Shown in pieces: positions 39,093-48,455 of a stretch of DNA of 64,000 nucleotides; within the stretch, counting starts at the first letter, position 1, and every line of letters begins with the position of its first letter. Source of the DNA: Nereida sp. MMG025. Its GTDB lineage: Bacteria; Pseudomonadota; Alphaproteobacteria; Rhodobacterales; Rhodobacteraceae. Below the pieces are notes generated by a model. The model had not been told where the DNA came from. It ran no database searches and saw only the letters and a list, made by a program, of their open reading frames with translations. The stretch covers positions 1 to 64,000 of the forward strand of contig NZ_JAKFZN010000009.1 in assembly GCF_021654165.1 (NCBI RefSeq), read 5' to 3'. The position numbers were made by a program, and so were the translations under genes.

Positions 39093-39851
39093 ATGAAGGT
39101 CCTTGTGCCCGTCAAACGCGTGATTGACTACAACGTGAAAGTTCGTGTGAAAGCGGATGGCAGCGGTGTCGATCTGGCAAATGTCAAAATGTCGATGAAC
39201 CCTTTCGACGAAATCGCAGTCGAAGAAGCTATCCGCCTGAAAGAAGCTGGCAAGGCCGATGAGGTCGTCGCCGTTTCCATTGGCGTCAAGCAAAGTCAGG
39301 AAACGCTGCGCAACGCATTGGCCATGGGCGCAGACCGCGCCATTCTGGTGATTGCCGCTGATGACGTTCACACCGATATCGAACCCCTTGCCGTGGCAAA
39401 GATCCTTAAGGGCGTGATCGACGAAGAACAGCCCGGGCTGGTTCTGGCTGGCAAGCAAGCGATTGACAACGACATGAACGCAACAGGCCAGATGCTGTCG
39501 GCCCTTCTGGGCTGGTCGCAAGCGACCTTTGCTTCTGAGGTTGACGTTGACGGCGATCACGCCACCGTCACCCGCGAGGTGGATGGTGGTCTGCAAACCA
39601 TCAAAGTGAAGATGCCTGCCATCGTCACAGTTGATTTGCGCCTGAACGAGCCGCGCTATGCGTCGCTTCCAAACATCATGAAGGCCAAGAAAAAGCCGCT
39701 GGATGAGAAAACCGCCGCCGACTACGGCGTCGACGTCAGCCCGCGCCTTGAAATCGTTGGCACAGCCGAGCCCGCAGAACGCGCGGCAGGCATCAAAGTT
39801 GGCTCGGTCGATGAGCTTGTCTCGAAACTCAAAGAAGCGGGGGCTGTATAA
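39093..39851 (+). CDS. etfB: Electron transfer flavoprotein subunit beta
   Basis: EtfB, 252 residues, binds AMP and forms the ETF heterodimer, which takes electrons from acyl-CoA dehydrogenases. It starts [19 protein letters not shown], and the recognition-loop region [20 protein letters not shown] (about 188-207) contains the Leu contact used to dock dehydrogenases. The stop overlaps the etfA start by one base (TAATG). Methylsuccinyl-CoA dehydrogenase at 51840-53528 is a likely partner in the same window. Confidence 0.97.
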   Translation: MKVLVPVKRVIDYNVKVRVKADGSGVDLANVKMSMNPFDEIAVEEAIRLKEAGKADEVVAVSIGVKQSQETLRNALAMGADRAILVIAADDVHTDIEPLAVAKILKGVIDEEQPGLVLAGKQAIDNDMNATGQMLSALLGWSQATFASEVDVDGDHATVTREVDGGLQTIKVKMPAIVTVDLRLNEPRYASLPNIMKAKKKPLDEKTAADYGVDVSPRLEIVGTAEPAERAAGIKVGSVDELVSKLKEAGAV

Positions 39852-40780
39852 TGGCTGTTCTTCTGATTGCTGAAGTTGCTGGTGGTGAACTGAACGTCGA
39901 TGCGACGTCCAAGGCGCTGACAGCCGCAAAACAACTGGGCGATGTGACGATCCTTTGCGCATCTGCAGGGTGTAGCGGCGCAGCAGAGGCCGCCGCCAAG
40001 CTGGACGGCGTAAGCAAAGTGCTGTGCGCCGATGATGCCGCATATGGCCACGATCTGGCCGAACCTGTTGCGGACCTGATCGTATCGCTGGCTGGCGATT
40101 ATGAACACATCGTTGCGCCGTCTACTGCGGCCTCCAAAAACATTCTGCCCCGCGTTGCGGCGCTGCTTGATGTGATGGTGATTTCCGAAGTGACCGCCGT
40201 GGTTGATGCCAACACGTTCGAGCGCCCGATTTACGCAGGCAACGCGATCCAGACCGTCAAATCGGGTGACGCCAAAAAAGTCGCCACGATCCGCACATCG
40301 ACATTCGATGCGGCGGGTGATGGCGGTTCAGCCTCGGTTGAAAGCATCGGAGCTGCTGCAAACCCGGGCCTGTCGGAATGGGTCGAAGATAAGGTCGCAG
40401 AAAGCGACCGCCCCGAACTCACCTCGGCTGGCGTTGTTGTGTCTGGCGGGCGCGGTGTCGGATCGGAAGACGACTTCAAAATCATCGAAGCGCTTGCCGA
40501 TACGCTTGGCGCCGCTGTGGGCGCATCCCGTGCCGCCGTGGACAGTGGCTACGCACCAAACGACTGGCAAGTTGGTCAGACAGGCAAGGTTGTCGCTCCT
40601 GATCTCTACGTGGCCGTTGGTATTTCAGGCGCGATCCAACACCTTGCAGGTATGAAAGACAGCAAGGTCATCGTTGCGATCAACAAAGACGAAGAAGCGC
40701 CGATTTTCCAAGTGGCCGACTACGGACTGGTAGCCGACCTCTTTGATGCTGTGCCCGAACTGACAGAAAAGCTCGGCTAA
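39851..40780 (+). CDS. etfA: Electron transfer flavoprotein subunit alpha
   Basis: EtfA, 309 residues, carries the FAD. The C-terminal FAD domain is clear: GGRGVGS (about 199-205), [34 protein letters not shown] and the closing segment [19 protein letters not shown] passes electrons to ETF-ubiquinone oxidoreductase, which is not in this window. It is coupled to etfB and followed by a strong terminator. Confidence 0.97.
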   Translation: MAVLLIAEVAGGELNVDATSKALTAAKQLGDVTILCASAGCSGAAEAAAKLDGVSKVLCADDAAYGHDLAEPVADLIVSLAGDYEHIVAPSTAASKNILPRVAALLDVMVISEVTAVVDANTFERPIYAGNAIQTVKSGDAKKVATIRTSTFDAAGDGGSASVESIGAAANPGLSEWVEDKVAESDRPELTSAGVVVSGGRGVGSEDDFKIIEALADTLGAAVGASRAAVDSGYAPNDWQVGQTGKVVAPDLYVAVGISGAIQHLAGMKDSKVIVAINKDEEAPIFQVADYGLVADLFDAVPELTEKLG

Positions 40781-40800
40781 GGCAGACAACGTATTTCGTA

Positions 40801-40837
40801 AAAAGGCCCGTTGATACAGATCAGCGGGCCTTTTTTT
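40801..40837 (+). terminator. Terminator of etfBA
   Basis: GGCCCGTTGAT pairs with ATCAGCGGGCC (one wobble) over a 4-base loop, followed by T7 on the + strand, 20 bases after the etfA stop. Confidence 0.9.
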
Positions 40838-40839
40838 GG

Positions 40840-41667
40840 CTAAAGCAAACGTGACAACACCTCTGCCACCTCGCCAGCAATCTCCTCATGGGCGGCTTGG
40901 CCCATCAAATCTTCGGCGGCGGGTTGCTCCATCTCAGTCAAGAACATGCCGTCCAATTTGCTCGCACGCGCCTGCGCAGACGGTTGATACTCAATCACCT
41001 CTGTCACGTAAGGGCGCACTGCGTCTATCATCGAACGCGTCACAAAAAGCGGATCTGGACCCAAGCCAACCAAATCATTTTGATCCTTCTGCTCATGCTC
41101 GGACGCCCAGAGCAACACTGTTTTACCTTCGATCTTGGAGACCAGCGCTTTCATCCGGGCGATCCACGCTTCTTTTAATTCCGCTTCAAGAATCTCGTAA
41201 CGGTCTGGTGAAAGCTCTTTGAGGCGCGATAGCAAATGACGCGTAAAGGCGAACTCTGTAAAGTCAACGTCACGAAACACCGTCTGCATCAAGCCGGACG
41301 CTTTCAGAAAGCGGTCGTTACGGCGCGGATGCACCGAATAAAAGCGGTTGGTCAGGTTGTTCGCCCCCATCACTTCAATGACAGTCGCGCGCGCCTTGCT
41401 ACATGCAGGGGTTACAAACGGATCATTCAAAAAAGCGTCCGGCCCTGCATTGACACAGCCAAGGTTCACGCATGTCAGGCCGATCTCTTGCTCGACCAAA
41501 TCGGCAAATGGCCGTTTCAGAAACTTCCCATAGGTTTCTGTGCCGCCCAGAAATGCCACATATGGCTTGTTCAGGTTTTTCGATGGCCCGCGGAACACCA
41601 ATTTCGAGCGACCGTAGCGGCATGGCAAATACGTCAGGGCCCCCCGGCCCATGTTTTCGAAGGTCAT
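40840..41667 (-). CDS. DUF6473-like hypothetical protein
   Basis: A 275-residue protein found in this style in Rhodobacteraceae. It begins MTFENMGRGALTYLPCRYG and contains FLGGTETYGKF and VNLGCVNAGPDAFL, which together resemble an SGNH-hydrolase-like alpha/beta fold; the DUF6473 name is from memory. Genes of this type are often near sulfotransferases and surface-sugar genes. No signal peptide is seen. It is convergent with etfA, whose terminator lies directly after its stop, and divergent from the 3-hydroxybutyryl-CoA dehydrogenase gene. Confidence 0.65.
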   Translation of the reverse strand: MTFENMGRGALTYLPCRYGRSKLVFRGPSKNLNKPYVAFLGGTETYGKFLKRPFADLVEQEIGLTCVNLGCVNAGPDAFLNDPFVTPACSKARATVIEVMGANNLTNRFYSVHPRRNDRFLKASGLMQTVFRDVDFTEFAFTRHLLSRLKELSPDRYEILEAELKEAWIARMKALVSKIEGKTVLLWASEHEQKDQNDLVGLGPDPLFVTRSMIDAVRPYVTEVIEYQPSAQARASKLDGMFLTEMEQPAAEDLMGQAAHEEIAGEVAEVLSRLL

Positions 41668-41828
41668 AATACCCCCCCTTTTTCAATTTCACCCATGGAC
41701 AGGATTCGCACAGAAACCTTGCGAAAACGCTAAACTGCAAACTTGTCTAAAACTGTCGCAGTAATCGCACCTTGCAGGCCCCGCCCACGGGGGCGTAGGT
41801 TACCGCTGAACCAAAACTGGAGCAGAAC

Positions 41829-42704
41829 ATGGCCATTCAATCCGTCGGAATTGTAGGTGCAGGACAAATGGGCAACGGGATTGCCCATGTTTTTGCCGTG
41901 GCGGGCTATGATGTTTTGCTCAACGATATCAGCCAGGACAGTCTTGATGCCGCCGTGGCCCTGATTGACAAAAACCTCACACGACAGGTCAGCCGCGAAA
42001 AAATCACACAGGCCGACAAAGACGCAGCCTTGGCCCGCATCAAAACAACTCTGACCCTGACCGATCTTGGCCCTTCCGACCTGATTATTGAGGCCGCAAC
42101 GGAACGCGAAACAGTCAAACAAGCGATTTTTGAGGACCTGCTGCCGCATCTGTCACCCGACACAATCCTGACCTCGAACACCTCTTCCATCTCGATCACA
42201 CGATTGGCCAGCCGCACCGACCGGCCCGAAAAATTCATGGGTTTCCACTTCATGAACCCCGTGCCGATCATGCAGTTGGTCGAGTTGATCCGCGGGATTG
42301 CAACCGACGAGGCGACGTTCAAGGCGCTCTACGGCGTGGTTGAAAAGCTCAACAAAACCGCTGCCACCTCCGAGGATTTCCCCGCCTTCATCGTCAATCG
42401 CATCCTGATGCCCATGATCAACGAGGCAATTTACACGCTTTATGAAGGTGTGGGATCGGTGCAATCCATCGACACATCGCTGAAATTGGGGGCCAACCAC
42501 CCGATGGGCCCGCTTGAACTGGCCGATTTCATTGGCTTGGACACCTGCCTTGCCATCATGAATGTGCTCCACGATGGGCTGGCAGATACGAAATATCGCC
42601 CCTGCCCGTTGCTGACCAAATATGTGGAAGCTGGCTGGCTCGGACGTAAAACGCAGCGTGGATTTTATGACTACCGCGGCGAAACGCCCGTTCCCACCCG
42701 CTAG
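41829..42704 (+). CDS. 3-hydroxybutyryl-CoA dehydrogenase
   Basis: This 291-residue enzyme interconverts 3-hydroxybutyryl-CoA and acetoacetyl-CoA with NAD(P). The Rossmann motif VGAGQMGNGIAH (9-20) and the catalytic His region KFMGFHFMNPVPIM are present, with the C-terminal helical dimerisation domain (SLKLGANHPMGPLELADFIGLD). It is expected to act in butyrate or polyhydroxybutyrate metabolism and could feed the ethylmalonyl-CoA route. It lies 1 kb from etfBA. Its stop codon overlaps that of the convergent acyltransferase gene (CTAG). Confidence 0.93.
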   Translation: MAIQSVGIVGAGQMGNGIAHVFAVAGYDVLLNDISQDSLDAAVALIDKNLTRQVSREKITQADKDAALARIKTTLTLTDLGPSDLIIEAATERETVKQAIFEDLLPHLSPDTILTSNTSSISITRLASRTDRPEKFMGFHFMNPVPIMQLVELIRGIATDEATFKALYGVVEKLNKTAATSEDFPAFIVNRILMPMINEAIYTLYEGVGSVQSIDTSLKLGANHPMGPLELADFIGLDTCLAIMNVLHDGLADTKYRPCPLLTKYVEAGWLGRKTQRGFYDYRGETPVPTR

Positions 42705-43552
42705 ACGCGCGACTTCAGGCCCAAGGTTTGTTCGCGCAACCAACTGACAAATCCGCGGGGGTTGGCCGACCAGTCTTTGATTGTAGCGGCCTCAAACGGC
42801 TCTCCGACGACGGGTTTTTGTGGCTTGTTCAACGCATGCACAACTTCATGGATCAGCAAACCCTGGCGCAACGTGGGCGACAGTTTGTTGGCGATCTGAT
42901 AGGCGCGCGAGTTCTGACCGGGGAAAAATATCGGCACAACCGTCGCCTTGGACCGCTGGATCATCTTGGCGGTAAAGGGGTTCCATTCCGCCTCGATCGC
43001 GGGGCCGAAAAACGTCTCGGAACACGACACGACGCCCGATGGAAAGAGCACGATGACACCACCGTCCGACAAATGTTCCATCGCCTCTTTACGCATATCA
43101 AGGTTCTTTTTCAGTGCATCCTCTTCGTGGGGAAACGGCACAGGGATCATAAAATCCGCAATTTCATCAACGCCTGTCAGCAACGAACGGGTCAGAATTT
43201 TGTAATCCGTGCGCACACGCCCGATCAATTCGGCAAGGATCATCCCGTCGACCAGACCATGCGGATGGTTGGCCACAACGATCACGGGGCCCTTTGCGGG
43301 GATATTGGCGATCTGGTCGGCTGGCGTTTGCAGTTCAATTCCCATGTGGCGTAGGGCCTGACGCCAAAAGGCTTGTCCATGCGGCGCGCCTTCACGCTCG
43401 AAACGGCGGATCAGGCGCAGCAATGTCAGCTTGCCGGTGGCCCATTCCATCGCGCGGATCAGGTTGGCTTTGAACGGGTTGGTAAACGTGTTGGCATAGG
43501 ACAAGCGCCGCTTGTCGTATGGCACAACATCGGGATCGGGCAATCTTGCCAT
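42701..43552 (-). CDS. Lysophospholipid acyltransferase family protein
   Basis: A PlsC-type glycerolipid acyltransferase of 283 residues, probably bound to the inner face of the membrane. The catalytic His/Asp block is NHPHGLVD (95-102), with H96 and D102 separated by five residues. This is the NHPxGxxD variant and not the canonical HX4D. A downstream LFPSGVVS resembles the substrate-binding FPEG block. It may acylate lysophosphatidate or an ornithine-lipid precursor; the substrate is not settled. The start MARLPDPDV at 43552 is chosen over a GTG-started extension to 43579. Confidence 0.82.
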   Translation of the reverse strand: MARLPDPDVVPYDKRRLSYANTFTNPFKANLIRAMEWATGKLTLLRLIRRFEREGAPHGQAFWRQALRHMGIELQTPADQIANIPAKGPVIVVANHPHGLVDGMILAELIGRVRTDYKILTRSLLTGVDEIADFMIPVPFPHEEDALKKNLDMRKEAMEHLSDGGVIVLFPSGVVSCSETFFGPAIEAEWNPFTAKMIQRSKATVVPIFFPGQNSRAYQIANKLSPTLRQGLLIHEVVHALNKPQKPVVGEPFEAATIKDWSANPRGFVSWLREQTLGLKSRV

Positions 43553-43612
43553 CGGTCTTTCTTGAAGGTTATCGACCACGTTGTCCCTTACACCGCGCTT
43601 TCGGCTACTGTT

Positions 43613-43891
43613 TCAAAATCCTTCACCGAATTTATCGGCAACCAGTTCTGCCAATGCATCCGCCAAAGGTTCGGCATCATCGCCCGAGATTTCGACTTTA
43701 ATAAAACTTCCTTTTGATGCTGCCAACATCAAAAGCCCCATGATACTATCGCCTGCGGCGCTTAGCCCATCCTTGGACACCTCAACGCGTGCTTTGTGCT
43801 CTTCGACCACCTCAACAAATTTGGCCGAGGCGCGCGCGTGCAGCCCCTTTTGGTTCACGATTTCCAGATTGCGGACAAGGGTATCAGTCAT
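43613..43891 (-). CDS. Phosphocarrier protein HPr
   Basis: HPr of the nitrogen-type or regulatory PTS, 92 residues. The active His18 lies in KGLHARAS (15-22) and the regulatory Ser is in GDSIMGLLML (Ser49). The second site would be the target of the HprK encoded upstream in the same operon. No sugar permease is nearby, so this PTS is regulatory. Its start overlaps the EIIA stop by four bases. Confidence 0.95.
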   Translation of the reverse strand: MTDTLVRNLEIVNQKGLHARASAKFVEVVEEHKARVEVSKDGLSAAGDSIMGLLMLAASKGSFIKVEISGDDAEPLADALAELVADKFGEGF

Positions 43892-44292
43892 AATAAACTC
43901 TCATTTGCGCCAACGGCGCGGGCATCAATATATTTGCGTCCCGCATCGCGGGCAAAAAGAACAGCCGCCTTAAGTGGCTTTGTGCGGGATTTGGCCAGCT
44001 TCACCAATAACGGCAGATTGGCCCCGTATAGAATCATACGGTTTGCAGGGTTACAGGCGGCGAGACTCAGGTTGGAAGGCGAACCGCCGAACATATCAAC
44101 TACGACGACAACACCGTCGCCGCGGTCAACAGCGTCAGCGGCCTCGCAAATTTCGCGTTCCTTGGCTTGGCGGTCGTGATCATAGCCGATTTGGATCGTG
44201 CGCACCGCATCTTGTTTGCCCACCACATGTTCAACCGCGCGCAGGTATTCCTGCGCGAGAGCTCCATGGGCGACAATCACAATCCCGATCAA
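43888..44292 (-). CDS. PTS EIIA component, mannose type
   Basis: A 134-residue single-domain EIIA of the mannose family. The phosphorylated His9 lies in IVIVAHGAL and the conserved DMFGGSPSN is at about 67-75. It lacks any fused EIIB or membrane partner, as is normal in alphaproteobacteria, where this protein acts as a regulator that receives phosphate from HPr. It lies between rapZ (12 bases upstream) and HPr (overlapping). Confidence 0.93.
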   Translation of the reverse strand: MIGIVIVAHGALAQEYLRAVEHVVGKQDAVRTIQIGYDHDRQAKEREICEAADAVDRGDGVVVVVDMFGGSPSNLSLAACNPANRMILYGANLPLLVKLAKSRTKPLKAAVLFARDAGRKYIDARAVGANESLL

Positions 44293-44304
44293 GCGGGCGT
44301 CCTT

Positions 44305-45201
44305 TCAAAGGGGCGCATCCCTGCGGCGTTCCAATTCACGATGCCTAATTGACACTTGCCACCCCGCTTGCGCAAGTGCCTTGGCAAGCAATTCCGTAAC
44401 TGTGACCGAACGGTGTTGCCCGCCTGTGCATCCAAACCCGAGCGAAAAATGCGTTTTGCCCTCTTCGGCATAAGCAGGCAGAAGCGAAACAGTCATTTTC
44501 AGCAAGGTGTCAAAGAAGGAACCAAATGTCGGATCCGTCTGGACATAGGCCTGCACCTTGGGGCTTTGTCCCGTCATATCCCGCAGCGTTTCGTCCCAAT
44601 AGGGGTTGGCCAGAAAGCGGCAATCAAACATGGAATCAAGGCCACGCGGAACACCGCGTTTGTATGAAAAACTGTGCAGCATCACAGCCATCTTACCCGT
44701 GTCCGCCTGCCCGAACCACATGCGCAAATCGGCCTTCAGATCATGTGGGGTCATCGTCGTGGTATCAATCAGATAGTCGGCCTGTTCGCGCAGCGGGCGC
44801 AGCAAATCCAACTCTCGGGTGATGCCGATCAGCGGTGTTTCAAACGGCGCCATCGGATGCCTGCGCCGCGTCTCGGAAAAGCGCTGCAACAGGACCTCAG
44901 GGGTTGCATCCAGATAAAGCAAGGACACATCTGCCCCCTCGCGCCGTAAATCATCCAGAACACCAAGCGCCATTTCCACCGAAAAATCGCGGTTGCGCAC
45001 ATCCATGCTCAGCGCCAAAGGGCGATCCAACGGCGGACCGTCCAGCAAGCGCGGCACAAGAGACAGCGGCATGTTATCAATCGCTTCCGACCCTGCATCC
45101 TCCAGCGCATTAATCGCGGTTGAGCGTCCGGCACCCGATGGACCCGTGACCAACACCAGTTTGGGGCGCGGCGATTGTGGGAAAGCGTCGGCGTCTGTCA
45201 T
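44305..45201 (-). CDS. rapZ: RNase adapter protein RapZ
   Basis: RapZ (YvcJ family), 298 residues. The Walker A motif is GPSGAGRS (20-27), with the C-terminal domain containing [12 protein letters not shown], the family hallmark. In enterobacteria it guides RNase E to a small RNA controlling glucosamine-6-phosphate synthase; in alphaproteobacteria its target is less clear. The start overlaps the hprK stop (ATGA), so it is coupled to HprK. Confidence 0.94.
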   Translation of the reverse strand: MTDADAFPQSPRPKLVLVTGPSGAGRSTAINALEDAGSEAIDNMPLSLVPRLLDGPPLDRPLALSMDVRNRDFSVEMALGVLDDLRREGADVSLLYLDATPEVLLQRFSETRRRHPMAPFETPLIGITRELDLLRPLREQADYLIDTTTMTPHDLKADLRMWFGQADTGKMAVMLHSFSYKRGVPRGLDSMFDCRFLANPYWDETLRDMTGQSPKVQAYVQTDPTFGSFFDTLLKMTVSLLPAYAEEGKTHFSLGFGCTGGQHRSVTVTELLAKALAQAGWQVSIRHRELERRRDAPL

Positions 45202-45671
45202 TTGACGCTGGCTCCCTTTCCCTCAAAATAAGGCCGTTGGAACATCCCATGCCGGAGAAACAATAAAAGCGCAGCCGCGGCATGGGGGCCGTCACATTTG
45301 TAAAACAGCGGTAGCGACACGCCCGCAATGGTCGTTTCGCGGGGGGGCGGCAGGCGGTCATGCTCCATCTTGTCCATGTTCATTGCCGCAACGATGATTG
45401 TGTGCGGAAGATAGGGGGCGGCGATCAACCCGATACCGCGCGCCTCGATCCCGCCTGCAATGGCCGCTGGCGGTGACGCGATCAACTGGCCTGCGTGCGG
45501 GGCAATCACGGTCTGATCATCACTGACCAGCGACGCACCCAGCGCAATCATTTGCAGGGCAAGCGCGCTTTTACCGCTCCCGCTTTTCCCCTGGATCAAA
45601 AGCCCGCGCGCACCAACGGCAAGCGTTGTTGCGTGAAGTGTAACGGGGGGGTCGTTGGCGGGAACTGACAT
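45198..45671 (-). CDS. hprK: Truncated-form HPr kinase/phosphorylase
   Basis: HprK, 157 residues, consists of the C-terminal catalytic domain alone. The N-terminal domain of the Firmicutes enzyme is absent, as is usual for alphaproteobacteria. The P-loop is GKSGSGKS (28-35) and the signature [11 protein letters not shown] (73-83) is present. It phosphorylates HPr on Ser and thereby links PTS state to the ChvG/ChvI system encoded immediately upstream, as described in related bacteria. Confidence 0.93.
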   Translation of the reverse strand: MSVPANDPPVTLHATTLAVGARGLLIQGKSGSGKSALALQMIALGASLVSDDQTVIAPHAGQLIASPPAAIAGGIEARGIGLIAAPYLPHTIIVAAMNMDKMEHDRLPPPRETTIAGVSLPLFYKCDGPHAAAALLLFLRHGMFQRPYFEGKGASVK

Positions 45672-45712
45672 GGCAAAAGGCTAGCATAGCCTGCGGGTCC
45701 GCGTAAGTCGCC

Positions 45713-47437
45713 TTAAACGGGCAGGCCCACAACAAAGCGCGCGCCCAAAGGCTCTGACACCGGATCTGCATCTGTGGGGCGAATGTTTTCAGCCCAGATC
45801 ACGCCACCATGGGCTTCGACAATCTGTTTCGAAATCGCCAACCCAAGACCCGAATTGTTGCCAAATTGCTGTTCGGGGCGTTCGGAATAAAACCGTTTGA
45901 ACACTTTGTGCAAAGCATTGTCGGGGATACCAGGCCCTGTGTCTTCGACCACCACCAAAATGCGATTGTCACGCATACGCGCCCAAACACGTATCGCATC
46001 GCCATCCTCGCAAAACGAAATCGCGTTGGTAATCAGATTGACAAACACCTGTGCCAGTCGTCCCTCCAGACCGTAAATCTGTATCGGGGCATTTGGCAGA
46101 TCGGTAACAAATTCCACGCCTTTATCGGCGGCTTCTTTGGTCAGATATTCCGTAATGTTGCCAAGCATGTGGAGCAGATCAAACTGCTCTTCGGTTTCTT
46201 TGACCAGTTCACTGTCTAGGCGCGATGCATTGGAGATATCGCTGACCAAACGGTCCAGACGACGCACATCATGGTCAATCACATCCAGCAGTTTTTCACG
46301 CTGATCATCGCGCTTGGCCACGCGCATCGTGCCAACGGCGGACCGAAGCGAGGCAAGCGGATTTTTGATTTCATGCGCAACATCGGCTGCGAATTGTTCG
46401 TTTGATTCAATGCGTTCGTAAAGGGCGCTGACCATGCCGCGCAGCGCACCGGACAGGCGGCCGATCTCGTCAGGGCGACCACTCAGATCGGGGATACGCA
46501 CGCGACCGGCTGTGACTTTGTTAGAGTTCTTTTCGCGCCCGATTTCGGCCGCTGCCGCCAGATCGGACAAGGGGTTCGCGATGGTAGAGGCCAGAACAAG
46601 GCTCAGGCCGACCGAGACAAGAATCGCAATCACAAACATCTGCAACAGGTTTTCACGTTCTGATCGCACCAGCAGATCAATCTCGCCAGATGCGCTGGCC
46701 ATCGCAATAACGCCAACCACCTGATCGCCTTGCAAAATGGGGGTCGCTACGGAAAACACGGTATCGCCGTTTTGGTCAGGCCCCGTCACAACCTTGGTTT
46801 CGCCCGCCAATGTTGCATCCAGCAACTGGCGCACCATTCCTTCGCTGTCGGTTGCAGTGATATCGTCTGTATCGCTGCCAAAAATGCCCGCAACCCAGGC
46901 CCAACCACGGCTGAGCCCATCGATAAGATAGGTTTTGCCCACCGTTCCCGCGCCACTATCAAGCGCGGCACCAAGGTTTGGGCGGTCTGCGCCTTTTGAC
47001 GACGCAACGAGCGTTTTCGTGGGATCAAAGACAAAGATGTCGGATGGGTTGCGCAGATCAAGACCGGACAAAGTGCCCTGGGGGTCAATACCATCGCCAG
47101 TGGCAAGGCTGACCGGCGCACCTGCAGGCATCTGCGCCTCAAACACATCGGCGATCAGTTCCACCTCTGACAGCAAACCACTGGCGCGTTGAAACGCCAG
47201 ACTGTCACGGGACGCATTCAGATAAAGAACGCCCCCCACAAGAATAAGAAGCGCCAGAAGATTGAAGGTGATGATCTTGCGGGCCAGCGGCGATTGCTTG
47301 AGCGAGACAAGCCCGCGCCGCTTGCGTTGTTCGCGCAACTCGGCATCCACCGAGGTTTTGGGCGTGACAAAGTCGTCGCCCAAAACGATATCGGCCTCTC
47401 TTACGGACCGAAGGGAGTGGATGTCGATGTCGCTCAT
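45713..47437 (-). CDS. chvG: Sensor histidine kinase ChvG/BvrS family
   Basis: A membrane sensor kinase of 574 residues. Membrane helices lie at about 55-75 and 265-287 and enclose a periplasmic stimulus-sensing domain of about 190 residues. A HAMP region, HisKA with phospho-acceptor His355 in DVAHEIKNP, and HATPase motifs (NLITNAISF, VEDTGPGIP, GLGLAIS) follow. In Agrobacterium, Brucella and Sinorhizobium the orthologues respond to acid or envelope stress. It is followed by hprK after 41 bases and preceded by chvI. Confidence 0.94.
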   Translation of the reverse strand: MSDIDIHSLRSVREADIVLGDDFVTPKTSVDAELREQRKRRGLVSLKQSPLARKIITFNLLALLILVGGVLYLNASRDSLAFQRASGLLSEVELIADVFEAQMPAGAPVSLATGDGIDPQGTLSGLDLRNPSDIFVFDPTKTLVASSKGADRPNLGAALDSGAGTVGKTYLIDGLSRGWAWVAGIFGSDTDDITATDSEGMVRQLLDATLAGETKVVTGPDQNGDTVFSVATPILQGDQVVGVIAMASASGEIDLLVRSERENLLQMFVIAILVSVGLSLVLASTIANPLSDLAAAAEIGREKNSNKVTAGRVRIPDLSGRPDEIGRLSGALRGMVSALYERIESNEQFAADVAHEIKNPLASLRSAVGTMRVAKRDDQREKLLDVIDHDVRRLDRLVSDISNASRLDSELVKETEEQFDLLHMLGNITEYLTKEAADKGVEFVTDLPNAPIQIYGLEGRLAQVFVNLITNAISFCEDGDAIRVWARMRDNRILVVVEDTGPGIPDNALHKVFKRFYSERPEQQFGNNSGLGLAISKQIVEAHGGVIWAENIRPTDADPVSEPLGARFVVGLPV

Positions 47438-47446
47438 GATCGGTCG

Positions 47447-48148
47447 CTATTCTTCGTTGTAGCGGTAGCCAATACCATAAAGCGTCTCGATTGCCGAAAA
47501 ATCATCATCGGCTGTGCGCATCTTTTTGCGCAAACGCTTGATGTGGCTGTCGATGGTGCGGTCATCGACATAGACCTGATCGTCATAAGCCACGTCCATC
47601 AGCTGATCGCGGCTTTTGACGAAACCAGGGCGTTGGGCCAGGGCCTGAAGCAACAGAAATTCCGTTACCGTCAGCGAGACATCTTTGCCCTTCCACGTCA
47701 CAGCATGACGCAGCGGGTCCATGCTCAGCTCGCCGCGCACCATGATCTTGTTGTCGTCGGATTCAGCAACCTGCACGCCTTCGATGGCATCCTGACGACG
47801 CAGCAATGCGCGGATCCGCTCAACCAACAGACGTTGGCTAAAGGGTTTCTTCACATAGTCATCAGCACCCATGCGCAGGCCCAGAACCTCGTCAATCTCG
47901 TCATCTTTCGATGTCAGGAAAATCACGGGCATTGTGGTTTTCTGGCGCAGACGCTGAAGCAGGTCCATACCATCCATGCGGGGCATCTTGATATCCAGCA
48001 CTGCGATATCGGGCATGTGTTTGTTGAATGCATCGAGGGCAGATTGCCCATCGTTGTATGTTTCTACGTCGAAACCCTCCGCCTCAAGGGTCATGGACAC
48101 AGACGTCAGAATATTGCGGTCGTCATCAACCAAAGCAATCTTGGACAT
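47447..48148 (-). CDS. chvI: Response regulator ChvI/BvrR family
   Basis: An OmpR-type response regulator of 233 residues. The receiver domain has the acidic pair DDD (8-10), the phospho-acceptor Asp52 in [10 protein letters not shown] and Lys in the KKPF motif. The winged-helix DNA-binding domain ends with [14 protein letters not shown] and GIGYRY. The ATG at 48148 has a GAGG nine bases upstream; an upstream TTG frame is not needed. It is divergent from pckA, an established target of BvrR in Brucella, which makes direct control plausible here. Confidence 0.94.
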   Translation of the reverse strand: MSKIALVDDDRNILTSVSMTLEAEGFDVETYNDGQSALDAFNKHMPDIAVLDIKMPRMDGMDLLQRLRQKTTMPVIFLTSKDDEIDEVLGLRMGADDYVKKPFSQRLLVERIRALLRRQDAIEGVQVAESDDNKIMVRGELSMDPLRHAVTWKGKDVSLTVTEFLLLQALAQRPGFVKSRDQLMDVAYDDQVYVDDRTIDSHIKRLRKKMRTADDDFSAIETLYGIGYRYNEE

Positions 48149-48455
48149 TTGCTCGTTCCTCAATTTTGTTTTTATTGCCTGCTTTTTTTAGGCAATCTCA
48201 TCTTTTTTCGGCCGCGAATCAACATAAATCGACCCGGGCCCCCATAGTGGCCCTGCGAATAAAACCCAAAATGTGTTAATTCTGCATAAATGACACAGGG
48301 ATTTCGCCTATCGTGGAATCTGCAGGCGGCGTGATTGCGCTAAACCCAAAATGGTTGCGCTAACTGCGCGGATGCGTCCTGTTCAAGTCTGGAAACGTCA
48401 TGTTAAGCGGGTTCATCCCGCGCGAAAAACCGCGCTGATTAACGGAGACCACAAG
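48149..48455. promoter_or_regulatory. chvI-pckA divergent regulatory region
   Basis: This 307-base AT-richer gap has no gene. It holds a small GCCTGC/GCAGGC-type hairpin with T7 near 48178-48195, and a tandem direct repeat TTGCGCTAA (48335-48343 and 48355-48363) whose units are 20 bp apart, close to pckA. Both divergent promoters should lie here, but none could be placed confidently. Confidence 0.5.
48335..48363 (+). promoter_or_regulatory. Tandem TTGCGCTAA operator candidate upstream of pckA
   Basis: Two identical 9-mers are spaced exactly two helical turns apart, about 95 bases before the pckA start codon. The GCGCTAA half-site resembles one arm of LacI-family operators (GTTAGCGCTAAC type) that control central carbon metabolism in Rhodobacterales; this match is from memory. 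Confidence 0.4.
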
